Assembly: GCA_051294375.1 (NCBI GenBank)
Contig: CM119268.1
Location: 2,540,063-2,604,062 of the forward strand
Length of the DNA stretch: 64,000 nt
DNA from: Paraspadella gotoi
Lineage: Eukaryota > Chaetognatha
Direction: 5' to 3'
The translations under genes were made by a program, and so were the position numbers. The notes beneath the pieces were generated by a model. That model saw only the letters and a list, made by a program, of their open reading frames with translations, was not told the DNA's origin and ran no database searches. Below are positions 24,305-36,492 of the stretch, in pieces. The first letter of the stretch is position 1. The number at the start of each line of letters is the position of its first letter.

Positions 24305-25750
24305 GTACGTGTTTCATCTCTCCCTCTCTCTCTCTCTCTGCCTCTCTCTCTCTCTCTCTCTCTCTGCTCTCTCTCTCTCTCTCCCTTCCTCGAACTCGGC
24401 TCCTCTCTGTCTCTCTCCTCTCTCTCTCTTTTCTTCCCTTCCATCCCTGTTACAATCTTAAATGTTTCTTCCTCTCACGACATTTCATTCCTCTCTTCTT
24501 CTCTTCTCTCTTCTCCTCTCTCTCTCTCTCTCTCTCTCTCCTCTCTCTCTTCTCTCCTCTCTCTTCTCTCTCTCTCTTCTCTCTCTCTCCTCTCTCTTCT
24601 CTCTCCTCTCTCTCTTCACCTCGTCTCTCTCCCTCTCATCTTCCTCTCGTCGTCTCTCTCTAGCCTCTTTCTTTTTCCTCCTCGCCTATGGTAACTTTTT
24701 CTTAACAAATCTCATTTATTTGTTCGAATCTAATTTTCCCGCTTTCCCTCCGAAACCGTCCCAGGCGGCGGCCATATTGGATTCCAGTTTTTGCGCCGCG
24801 ATCGCAGCGCCCCGAGTGTCGTCGACAAATAACTTTGTTGGGGAAAGGGTATAAGGAGAAAAAAGGGAGACAGCTTGAAAGTGGCGACTATAAAAAGAGG
24901 ACAAGAATTACCAGCGAGCTACAGAAAGCATATTTTTTTTCAGTAAGAAAAATTTTGTTATTTGTGATTATTATATTATTATTATTATAATAAACTATAA
25001 GTCATTAGAAAACACGTTAAAATGATAAATAATAAAAAGGGCAAAGAATACTAACCATATAAGCATTATCAAATGAATAATGATCATCAATACCCAAAGC
25101 CATAAACACAATACCGATTTTCACGTTAGAGTTTAACATTATGATAATTATCTTGCTTTTTTAAAGATTCTTCCCACAAATTTTCATTTGACAAAATAAA
25201 AAAAACAGAAAAAAGAGAAAAAATTAGATAAAAATTAACTTGAATGAAACTTAACTAATGTGTAAAGAGAGGTCGTACGCGTGCAATAGTGAAGGAGAAA
25301 GTCAGAAATTAAATACATTTAAATATAATGCGTTTCAAACAATGACGTTAAATCCCTGCAGCAATATGCAAATTAGTTTTAACTTAGAAGTAAAAGGTTA
25401 AAACAACTCAAAGAATCTAACGAGGCAAAGCTCGAGCAATTTAAGAATACAAACGTGAAGCATTTTTAATAAAATTCTCTCTTTTTTTTTAAGGTTCTGT
25501 AGAAATTTAAAAATGAGGAGAAAAAATGGCTAATTAATGAGAGATTAAGCGTTAACGAACCTTGTTAGCGAATTAGTTGATTGCGAAATCGGTTTAGCGA
25601 TTCACTGTAAATCTCGCGTCGCTTTTTCTCGGTCGTTTTTATTTTTTTTTCGTCCGAAAGTGAAACGAGTAAAAGTTGTCACAAGTTAACAGATGTACCT
25701 GGAAATTTTTTTTAAAAAATCGCCGTTTTAATTTTTTTTTCGCCCCAGAT

Positions 25751-26882
25751 ATGAGCGAGGCGCCGGAAATGTCACTGCGGCTCCAAGCGGCGCCGAGAGA
25801 TCCGCTCGATGCCGTCGCCAACGAAAGAGACGATGCCACCATCATGACCGGAAATGAGGGTGAGGCGGCGCCGAAGTAGGTGTGAGAATATGGTTCTGTG
25901 AATCTTAATAGAACAGTAAGACTGAGTTATATGTTGCATAAAAACAAGGGATTGATCGGCATGTACAAACCCAAGCGAAAGGATTCAATTTTAGCAATAA
26001 TACCATCAAAAATATTTACAATATTGTTGTTTCAAAACCGTAGAATGATTTAGTATTTTGGTTAAGTGAATTTTTAAAAGATATTTTTTTTTATTCAATT
26101 TTAAAAAATATACAATTGGACTGCCAATATACATATAGATTCATTTATTCTAAAATCTCTTTCGTTTTTTGTTTATTCTCTTTCTTTTGCTTATTTTCCT
26201 GATTTTTCCGATTTTTCTTTTCTTTTCCTTTTTCATTTCTCCTTCCATTTTTTTCATTTTTTCGAGACCGATGTCGTCTTGTTTCATTCTTATCCAGGAA
26301 CTCCCTCTACTTATTTTTTCAATGCCGATATTTTTACTTTCACATTTTTTACATGCTTTCGCCTTTACAAATACTTTTGTTTTCCCCGTACTTGCTCTCT
26401 CCTTTCTTGTGTCTTTATTCCTCTCTTTTCCTCTTATTTTGAGCTGTCTCCTTTCCTTCCTCTCCTTAATTTTCAACTTCCTTTCCTCCATTCTCTCTGC
26501 TCTCTCTCCGCTCACTCCCCTCTCACTTTCCTCCTTTTTCACCATTCCTTTCCTCCCATCTCCCTTTCTTTTCTCATTCATCTCCTTTCCTCCCTCACCT
26601 CTACTTTTTCTATTTTCTACTTTCCTTTCCTCCATTCTCTCTCTCTCTTATCCTCGCTCATCTCCTTTCCTCCCTCACCGCTTCTTCCTCCTTCCCCCCC
26701 CCTTTCCTCCACTCTCTCTATTTCTCTCTCCCCCTTCTCATCTCTTTTTACCCTCACCTCTACTTCCTTCATTTTCTCCTTTCCTTTCCTCTACTCTCTT
26801 TTTTTCTCCCTTTTCGCCGTCTTTTTTTCCTCCCTCACCTCTCTTTCCTTCCCCCCTTTTCTTTTTCACACTTTTCACTCCC

Positions 26883-26981
<99 letters not shown>

Positions 26982-28711
26982 CGTCCGCCTCATTGGTATT
27001 CCGTCGTCGAACGAATAATGAATCGAACTCAATTACGGACCCTCGACTTCGAAAACCGCCACTTGAGTTCTTCTCTGCCGAAAGCCGAGGAGGGAGTGGC
27101 GGGTGGTGGGAGGGAGGTGCTGTGGGGAGAGAGAGGCTGCGGCAGCGGCTCTGCGGCTCTGCGGCCCTGCGAACGACGGGAGGTCTTTTCTTTCCAGCAG
27201 GAAGGAAAAAAAAGTGAAAGGAATCGCGCGGAAGAATCACGCGTTGGCACATTTTTTTTTGGGGGGGGGGATTCCTTTCTTTTTCGTTGTAGGGTAAAAA
27301 ATGAACTTAATGAACGTAATTAAACTTAATTTAACAATGACCAAAAAATATATTATATTATTATAAATTTACAAAGGTCGTTGATTAAAGACCGAGCTTA
27401 ATACAATAGCTTTGGTTCTTATTGTTTATTTGTTTATTTTTGTATCTTTCCCCCCCCCAAAAAAAAACCTTTTACGTACGCGTCGTCGTTTTTTTCCCCC
27501 TAATTGGATGAACAGATGACGAAAATATGACGACTGCTCCCGTTTTTTTTTCTAGAATTCAGGTCGACGATCCATTTACACTTACTTCTCCTCACGTGTC
27601 TCTACGGAGATTTCTCTTTTCTCTATCCTTTTATTTTTCACGTTTCCCCTCTTCAGTTTTCACAATACGTTGGGTTTTCTCGGGTTCTTTCTCACCGCAT
27701 TAGTACATCACTCTCTCCAACGCCGATGGATTTTTGCCTAATGCAAACTCCCACCTTTGCCCCCCCCNNNNNNNNNNNNNNNNNNNNNNNNNCCCAAGCG
27801 AAAGGATTCAATTTTAGCAATAATACCATCAAAAAATATTTACAATATTGTTGTTTCAAAGATACCGTAGAATGATTTAGTATTTTTTGGCGTTAACGTG
27901 AATTTTTAAAAGAATATTTTTTTAATTCAATTTTAAAAAATATACAATGGACTGCCAATATACATATAGATTCATTTATTCTAAAATCTCTTTCGTTTTT
28001 TTGTTATTCTCTTCTTTTGCTTATTTCTCCTGATTTTTCCGATTTTTCTTTTCTTTTCCTTTTTCATTTCTCCTTCCATTTTTTTTCATTTTCTTTCCGA
28101 GGAGCCGCAATGTCGTCTTGTTTCATTCTATCCAGGAACTCCCTTTACTTACTTTTTTCTAATATTGCCGATATTTTTACTTTCACATTTTACATGCTTT
28201 CGCCTTTACAAATACTTTTGTTTTTCCCCGTACTTGCTCTCTCTCCTTTCTTGTGTCTTTATTCCTCTCTTTTCCTTCTATTTTTGAGCTGTCTCCTTCC
28301 TTCCTCTCCTTAATTTTCAACTTCTTTCCTCCATTCTCTCTGCTCTCTCTCCGCTCACTCCCCTCTCACTTTCCTCCTTTTTCACCATTCCTTTCCTCCA
28401 TCTCCCTTTCTTTCTCATTCATCTCCTTTCCTCCCTCACCTCTACTTTTTCTATTTTCTACTTTCCTTTTCCTCCATTCTCTCTCTCTCTATCCTCGCTC
28501 ATCTCCTTTCCTCCCTCACCGCTTCTTCCTCCTTTCCCCCTTTCCTCCACTCTCTCTATTTCCTCTCTCCCCCTTCCTCATCTCTTTTCTACCCTCACCT
28601 CTACTTCCTTCATTTTCTCCTTTCCTTTCCTCTACTCTCTTTTTCTCCCTTTTCCCGTCTTTTTTTCCTCCCTCACCTCTCTTTCCTTTTCCCCCCTTTT
28701 CTTTTTCACCA

Positions 28712-28810
<99 letters not shown>

Positions 28811-31800
28811 CGTCGCCTCATTGGTATTCCGTCGTCGAACGAATAATGAATCGAACTCAATTACGGACCCTCGACTTCGAAAACCGCCACTTAGTCCTTC
28901 TCTGCCGAAAGCCGAGGAGGGAGTGCGGGTGGGAGGGAGGTGCTGTGGGGAGAGAGAGGCTGCGGCAGCGGCTCTGCGGCTCTGCGGCTGGCGAACGACG
29001 GGAGGTCTTTTCTTTCCAGCAGGAAGGAAAAAAAGTGAAAGGAATCGCGCGGAAGAATCACGCGTTGGCACATTTTTTTTTGGGGGGGGGGATTCCTTTC
29101 TTTTCGTTGTAGGGTAAAAAATGAACTTAATGAACGTAATTAAACTTAATTTAACAATGAAACCAAAAAATATATATATTATTATAAATTTACAAAGGTC
29201 GTTGATAAAGACCGAGCTTAATACAATAGCTTTGGTTCTTATTGTTTATTTGTTTATTTTGATCTTTCCCCCCCCCCAAAAAAAAACCTTTTACGTACGC
29301 GTCGTCGTTTTTTTTCCCCTAATTGGATTGAACAGATGACGAAAATATGACGACTGCTCCCGTTTTTTTTTCTAGAATTCAGGTCGACGATCCATTTACA
29401 CTTACTTCTCCTCACGTGTCTCTACGGAGATTTCTCTTTTCTCTATCCTTTTATTTTTCACGTTTCCCTCTTCAGTTTTCACAATACGTTGGGTTTTCTC
29501 GGGTTCTTTCTCACCGCATTAGTACATCACTCTCTCAACGCCGATGGATTTTTGCCTAATGCAAACTCCACCTTTGCCCCCCCCACTGGCCACTACCCGC
29601 CAACCCATTTCGCGAAATAGGATACGAAATAAGCTTCTTAATCTTTTTTTTATTTCTCCGAGCAAAGTGTGACTCTTGTTTTGATTTTAATCTAGATTTA
29701 CTTCGCTAAAAACAAATAAACTTACTTAAAATGATTTGGTTCAATTTTTGCGTCGACTGTTTACAGTTACACAATAACATAAGTTAGATGGAAACTCTCC
29801 AATCTCCATTGGAGAGAGATAAAGCTGTTTAAGAAATTAAATAAAGAAAACAAAACTAGCAAAACGTGATATATTCTATAAGAATAAAACAACATCCTCA
29901 AACTCTACTACGTAAAAGTTTTTTTTCTCTCCTGCTTTCAGACGGCTCCGCCCGCACTGTGGGCGAGCTGCCACACATGGAAGCCGCGTCACCAAATAAC
30001 ACTCGATCGGACGACGACGATCAACTGCTGCTTCAATCGCAGCAGCACCATTCACATCATCACCAGCAACAGCAACATCATCATCATCAGCAGCAAGTCT
30101 TGCAACATCAACACGGGGGGCACCTGCATCCCAGGTATCATAACAAACTGTCCTATTGAGCCTTATTTTCCTAGAACGACCCATTACATCTTAAATTCGG
30201 ATTAAATTTTTTTTAATTAAAGATTAGTTAGGTTGTTAGATTGAGGATTAGAATAAGGATTAGGGTCTAAGATTAGGGGTTAGGGTTAGAAATTAGGGAT
30301 AAATGTTTTAGGGTTTAGGATTATGGATTATTAGGGTTTAAAGTTAGGGTTATGGATTAAGGTTAAAGATTTGGTAATAAGTTTAAAAACAGGATTAAAA
30401 TTAACGATTAAAATTAAGTTCTGGGTTAAAGGTGCGCTCTCAAAAAAGATAAAGAACAGAAATGGGCACTCTTGGGAAAAGATATATAAAAGAACAGAAA
30501 TGGGCACTCTCGGAAAAGATAAATAACATAAATGGGGCGCTCTCGAAAAGATAAAGGAACAGAAATAGGGCCACTCTCAAAAAAATATAAAAGAACAGAA
30601 ATGGGGAACTCTCAAAAAAGATAAAAGAAACACGAATGGGGCGCTCTCAAAAAAAAAAAAAAAAATTAAAAGAACAGAAATGGGGCACTCTTTAGAGAAA
30701 GATAAAGGAACAGAAATGGGGCACTCTTGGAAAAGATAAAGGAACAGAAATGGGCCGCTCTCGAAAAATAGTTCCCTCAATTATCATAATTATCTATCAT
30801 TTTTATCAACATTATCATTAATATCTCTCATTAATATCTCTCTCCTCCCGCCCACAACTTCAGCGTCTCTCCTCTCGACGTCTCCGCCTCGTCGCCCATG
30901 GAAGCAACGACGCCCAATGGATCGACGACATCGACTCATGACGTCAGAATCAACGTCGCCAACGGGTTAGATAGTGGAGGGATTGGTTGGGAAGGGAGTT
31001 GATTGAGCAAGGGGTTTGTTGGGAATGAGGTCAGATGGTGAAGTACGGTTGGCAGCGTGTGGGGTAAGGCATAGTGAAAGTTACATACGAAAATTCTGAA
31101 AGTCAATTATGAACAACATACCATCAGTGAACATTAATTTGTAAAAAAAATTAATTTATGTTTTTTAATTTTTGCAGTAGGCTATATTTATATATAGTAC
31201 TATCCTTATAAAATCGAAAAATTTCAAAATAGGCTTTTCCTAATTTTGATTGCAGATTTAAATTCCTCGTCAAAAGTTGATAAAAGAAAATATAAATCAT
31301 TTTTAAAAATTCTTTCATTAAGTGGGTTAAAAATTAAAAAAACTATATTTAATATTATTTAATATATAAAAAGTTAATTTTCAGCTTAAAATATAGCTTT
31401 TTCTAATTTTTGACCCACTTAATGAAGGAATTTTTCAAAAAGAGTTATATTTCTTATTATCAACTGTTTATGACGAATCCAAATCTGCAAAAAAATCTTA
31501 GAAAAAACTGTTTTGAAATTTTAACATTTATTGGTTTAGTACTAGTATAAATATGGCCTACTGCGTAAATTGTAAAATTTAATATAAATTTTTTTATTAC
31601 ATAAATGTTCATTAGTATAATGTTGTTCGTTCCTCACTTTTAGAATTTTAATTAAAGTTAAATTTAGAAATTTTACTACGCCTTAGTGTGGGGGTGTGGG
31701 TCGCGTATGATCAATTGAAAAATTGATCATAGCAATCAAAAACAAGGTTAAACAGTCTAGTATTTTTTTTCAAAATAAAACAATACGGAAAGGCGTTATG

Positions 31801-32510
31801 AATCGGTAAATTTAAACCTAATAAACCTAAATTAAATAACAAATAGTATATAAAAAATAATAATTTTTTTGTCAACAGCGCGGATTGCATGGAGGCGGGA
31901 TTGATGGAGTCGCCCTCCGTCTCCACTGCACACCTCGACGCCCTCTCCAAGTATCACTCCGGCGCGCGGAATCAGCTTCACGCCATGACCGGGCATCACC
32001 CTCACTACAGGTGAGTGAGACCATCACACCGGATGGACGTCGCCTCATTTTCACTTTATAATTTCTCTCTCTTTCAGTTTCTCTCATCACTCTTCTCCTC
32101 CGCATCATCATCATCATCATCCTCATCATCATCATCATCATCACCCTGCTCATCTTCTCACTCCCGTTCCGCCCGCCGGTTCCACGAGGTTAGGCGACTT
32201 TGTTTCGAATAATTTTCTTAACTATTTACTTCGAGAATCGGTTTTTCATTGAACTCTGAACCTCTCGTAATTTGAGAGGCTGTGGCGGTATATTCACAAG
32301 GCCATGTTAGAATGGATAGAATGGTTGCCGACTGCTTAATTAATACAAGTTATTTTTTTTTATTTAGTTATTAATACAATTTATTATTTTTTTACTATTT
32401 ATAAATTTATTATTTTCTATTAATACAAGTTATTTTATGTATTTCTTTATTAATACAATTTATTAATTTTTACAATTTATAAATTTATTATTATCAATTA
32501 ATGCAAGTTT

Positions 32511-32594
<84 letters not shown>

Positions 32595-34752
32595 TTAATA
32601 ATTTTAAAATCTTTCAGCGGATTATCCGACGCGTTCACGCTTTTCAATCTCGACCAAATGGCTTCGTCTCTCCACCACCACGCGTCGCATGCGTCGCACG
32701 GAAGCGCCACCTTGCCACACCCACACGGAACTTCGCCGGCGCCGATTTCCGGCGGCGCCGAACGCGGGACGGAGCGGATCGGCGGAGGAGGAGGAGGAGG
32801 AGGAGGAGGCGGGGAAGAAAACGGGAAAGGTGATTTTTTTTTTGCTCGACTTTTTTTTTATTTAGATTCAGTTTTTAGTACGTACAGAATTGATTTCATA
32901 ATAAAAAGAAAGACAGGAATAAACCCGGGAAAAAAATGGTTTATACCTCAAAATATGACTAAATTAGGGGATTTTATAAGAAAGTAAATTGTATATATTT
33001 CAGTCTTTACTTGCTTTTCGTCTTTTCAACATACATCATCTCAAAGGCAATCGACTGAGATCAAATTAAAACAAACACTAGTATTACTACGTAAATGCCA
33101 TTTTAATTCGAAAACAATTCGTACGTTGGAAATGGACTAGTCTGTTTACAATAGTTGGACCATGATGGAGAGTTAATTTATAAGCGATTTATTAAAAAGC
33201 AAATATGATTGGATAAAAATGTCGTCGAAAAATTTCTCAATTCTTTAGGTTGAATATAATACGGTATAAAACAAAATTACTAAGCCAAATACAGTTTTAT
33301 TACAAGTAATTATAATCATACTTCCAGCCTCTCTCTATTTCGCAGATCTTGGTCTGAAAAAAATCAAGCACGAATCCATTTCGCCGCATCGAACATCGAG
33401 CGACGGAAGGGAGAGAGAGAGCCTTGACTCCAGATCTGGTGAGTAACGAGTCCCGTTTGATGTGAAAAGACTAATTATTTCATATTAATATTGAAATACT
33501 GTATGTCTGAGCTCAGAGGATGACTAAGAACCACTTAAGACCATCATGAAACAGTAACTTTTTTAGAAACGGTTATTTATTTATTTATTTATTTTTTCTA
33601 TCACCGGTATTAACTGTGTAACGGTTTTTATCATTAGGAGTTCTGTAATATAAAATTCATTTGTCCATCATATACTTAATAAATATTTACTATCACTTTT
33701 TTTAACTAGCACAGTATAACATTGAAGCATTGAAATATTTATCAATATATAGGCAATGAAAAAATGTATCGTTTCCTTTCTTTTCGTTGTTGAATGAGAT
33801 TAGGTTTACAAAGTGTAGATTTTATTATTGGTATTGAACAACGATTTTACAAATTAGATTGGAACATGTTTCGGTCTTTGTTCAGACCTTCATCGGCGCA
33901 TTTTTGACAAAATTTCGTTATCCCACTGGGATGCTCTAGCGTTATTTATCTTATTTATATTATATTATTTATTTATATTTATTTATATTATTTATATTTT
34001 CTGCCTTAATATCCACTGTGCAGCCGTCAACGGCGACCACGTCTCTGCTGCCGCCTCCTCTCTTCTCTCGCCCGCCATCTGCGCCTCCAACGGCGGCGCC
34101 GGTTTGACGTCTTCACTGACGGCGGCTGCGGCGGCTGCTGCTGCTGCGGGGCTCGGCGGCACGAATCTGCACCACGGGGGTGAGTGAAAGCGAAGAAGGT
34201 GTTAAGAGTTTGAGAGTTAGAAGAAAGAAGACTCGAACTAAAAGCGAAATAATACGTATGTTTGAGAAAAATTCAATTTTATTAATTTATAAGTTGGCGG
34301 TTCGGGAAGTTGCCCGACTCCGGCCCGACGACGCCATCGAACGACCTTCACCCAGGAACAGCTGCAAGAGTTGGAGGCGGCCTTCGGAAAGAGTCACTAT
34401 CCCGACATCTATTGTCGAGAAGAGTTGGCGAGAATCACGAAGCTTAATGAGGCCAGGATCCAGGTGAAGCTGGAAATAATTAGTAATACAAAATAAGTTG
34501 TGGTTGAATATACGAAAAATTTCCATAACACCTGTGTGTTTTGTCTCGAATGTTTAGGACAATAAAAAAATATACACTTTAATAAGTTAAGACAATTTTC
34601 CTGCTATATAACATCATTTTAGGTTTGGTTTCAAAACCGTAGAGCAAAATACCGCAAACAGGAAAAGCAAATGTCTAAAGCGCTTTGTTCGACAGCCGCT
34701 TCAGTTTATCAGGTTTGTTCCCCCCTCTCTCTCTCTTCTCCTCTTCTCTCTC

Positions 34753-34795
<43 letters not shown>

Positions 34796-35544
34796 ACATT
34801 GTTTCCGATTTCATCTAGGGCTCAGGCGCGGCGGCTGCCTCCGGATTGATGCGCAACATGTACGGACACCCAGGTTATTTCAATACATTTAAAAGTCTGA
34901 TAGGCTTCGCCGTTTAAGGCGAAAATAAACGCTCGAGTTGGTTTCCAGGCAACATGAACGCCCACTATCAGTCATACGGGGGCAATATGGCTGCCAGTAT
35001 TTCTCCAGTTCAAATGAACGCGGCGGCTGCGGCGCACGCGGCCGCTCAAATCTCGTCCGGACGATACCCGAGTGAGTTGAGATGTCATGTTAACGTTATG
35101 TCATTTTATATGCCTTCTTTCAACGTTGTGTTATCGTCGCCGATGCTCAAATAGCAATTTCAAGGAACTGTTTTAAATAAGAAGTTAAATCTTTTTTTAT
35201 TGCGAATAAATAAAATTAAATTAGGTTCGGGTTCTCAAATGACACCCAGTGTCCCTGTCGCCGCTTATGCAGCCGCTTCCGTCGGATCCCAGTTCGGTGT
35301 CTCATCATCTAATTTGTCTTCATTGAGACAGGTATGAGCTCTCTCTATCTTTTTCTTCTTTTTCTGTCCCTCTGTCCTAACGTCTGTATTCATGAAATAG
35401 ATCCTCAAATTTTAGGACTCTGCCTTGGACGATGAGTGGTACAACAAAGCGACTGGACTCTCCGCTTTGTCAAGAATGAATTCCTCTCACGCAGCCGCGG
35501 CAGCCGCAGCCAATTTATCCTCAATTTTGCCGTATCAAACGTAG
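25751..35544 (+). CDS. Paired-like homeobox transcription factor, Prop1/UNC-42 type
   Basis: 14 exons with consistent phases: 25751-25859, 29942-30134, 30864-30965, 31879-32010, 32078-32188, 32618-32829, 33346-33438, 34024-34179, 34294-34463, 34623-34712, 34819-34873, 34949-35071, 35225-35331, 35416-35544; 593 aa. The homeodomain spans exons 9-10, starting [20 protein letters not shown]; helix 3 is split [13 protein letters not shown] by the intron typical of paired-class genes. The residue after WFQN is R, recognition position 50 is Q, and [12 protein letters not shown] fits Prop1/UNC-42 better than Prrx, Arx or Phox2. The C-terminal DDEWYNK...LSALSRMNS and LPYQT also fit my memory of this family. 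The N-terminal 300 residues are low-complexity: His/Gln runs (exons 2, 5), Gly run (exon 6), Ala runs (exon 8). UNC-42 specifies interneuron identity in nematodes; Prop1 acts in the vertebrate pituitary. Nuclear. Translation may start further upstream (24103). Confidence 0.9.
25970..27767 (+). repeat. 1.8-kb block, copy A of a direct duplication (homeobox intron 1)
   Basis: Starts CCCAAGCGAAAGGATTC and ends CACCTTTGCCCCCCC directly at a 25-N gap (27768-27792). It includes about 800 bp of almost pure pyrimidines ending in a (CT)n run at 26883-26978. Copy B matches it throughout, apart mainly from homopolymer-length and single-base differences. This is most simply an uncollapsed assembly duplicate. 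Confidence 0.9.
27793..29584 (+). repeat. 1.8-kb block, copy B of a direct duplication
   Basis: Begins immediately after the gap with the same CCCAAGCGAAAGG start and continues past the copy's end into unique sequence at 29585. Contains a second (CT)n run at 28724-28807. The long Ser/Leu/Phe frames here are translations of the pyrimidine tract. Confidence 0.9.
30236..30365 (+). repeat. Degenerate TTAGGG-like interstitial repeat
   Basis: About 130 bp of mixed GGATTA, TTAGGG, TTAGGGTT and GGGTTTA units in homeobox intron 2. It resembles decayed telomere-type repeat; there is no perfect run longer than three units. Confidence 0.65.
30430..30775 (+). repeat. ~35-40-bp minisatellite, about 9 copies
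   Basis: Units of the form GATAAA(A)GAACAGAAATGGG followed by GC(A)CTCT(C/T).. and an A-run of variable length. The phenylalanine-rich minus frame over it is repeat translation. Confidence 0.88.
31097..31643. mobile_element. Foldback MITE, about 550 bp, in homeobox intron 3
   Basis: The whole segment is an imperfect palindrome: left arm GAACAACATACCATC... with GCAGTAGGCTATATTTAT, right arm ATGGCCTACTGCG... ATGTTGTTCG. The arms meet near 31370 around AAATTAAAAA. Non-coding; no clear target duplication. Confidence 0.75.
32507..32597. repeat. (TTTA)n microsatellite
   Basis: About 22 tetranucleotide units just upstream of the acceptor of homeobox exon 6 (32618). Confidence 0.96.
33838..33896 (-). 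ncRNA. Hammerhead-like repeat, copy 4
   Basis: Minus strand: CCGATGA (one core change), stem II GGTCT / AGACC with loop GAACAA, GAAAC-AT-GTT, then the tail GTAAAATCGTTG after 12 nt. Stem II is perfectly preserved, but the core base change and the GUU triplet predict weak or no cleavage. Lies in homeobox intron 7, antisense to the gene. Confidence 0.55.
34713..34797 (+). repeat. (CT)n tract serving as polypyrimidine tract
   Basis: CT-rich run in the 106-bp intron before homeobox exon 11 (acceptor at 34817-34818). Confidence 0.8.
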
Positions 35545-36492
35545 TTAGTTTATTCAGCACTAACTACATGAATTATTTCTCAAAAAACAGTGCAAATACG
35601 TTAAAAAAAGCCTGAATTGTATCATTTGATCTCAGTAAGTTTCGCCCGTAAAACAGTCTAATCGTTAAGCTTTACGTTGACCACGGAACTTGCCTCTTCA
35701 TACAAATCAAAATATATTTAATGGAAATCGCTTATCTTGTCCTTTGCCTAAAACTTGTCCAACTCCTGTCGCTAAGTCTTTCCTCTTGTTACCATGAACT
35801 CCTGATTTTCCCATGATCTCCGTTTTATAATTACATATCGTACCTAGCTTTGAAGTCGGCTGTTTTTCATTCATACTGTACGTAGCGTAGGTTGTAAAGC
35901 TAGTACTAGTAGTACTAGTAGTAGCGTTGTGGTTGTTCGTCGATGGTAGTAAATCGTGTGTTCACCTACGTAGGTTAGATACAATGAACCTTGAACCTTT
36001 GCACGAGTTAAATCTACTTTATACATTGTAAAAAGTTCAGTACATAGGAAATGAGCTTCTTTTAAAATATTTCTCTTGCTTTTTAAACCTAAACTAATTA
36101 TGGGAATAGGCGTAGGAATCAATTAATTCAATGATTTAACTTTTAAATTAAGGAATGCCATTATTAATGGCATTAAGGCTAATGCTCGAGACCTTACCCT
36201 CTCAAAATCGTGGATCTTTTGTTGAACTGTGTTTGCCCGTCTTCGTGTCGAGCGACTCATTTCGCCTCCGCGCGGAATTTTCTGGCAAAAAGGTCGCCGG
36301 TCATAAGAACTTCATTCCAGATGTTATGTGTTTTGTGTTATGTGTGTTATGTGTTTTTCGAATCCCGAGGTTTGTGACTCAGCTGACCAGACGATTAGTC
36401 GACCTCTCAAATACGTAGACAACGATTGTTTGTTAATTTCCTAATAATTTACATCCTTTTATATTATTGCATTCTTGTTACACCCTCGTCCG
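35545..36492. other. Intergenic, homeobox 3' to OTU 5'
   Basis: AT-rich; no gene seen. It presumably holds the homeobox 3' UTR and the OTU promoter. A short plus frame at 36155-36418 has no supporting features. Confidence 0.5.

Noticed and set aside
26169-28860. Very long Ser/Leu/Phe frames on plus and Arg/Glu frames on minus
   Set aside because: Translations of pyrimidine tract and (CT)n repeat; present in all frames of both duplicate blocks, no domain or splice structure.
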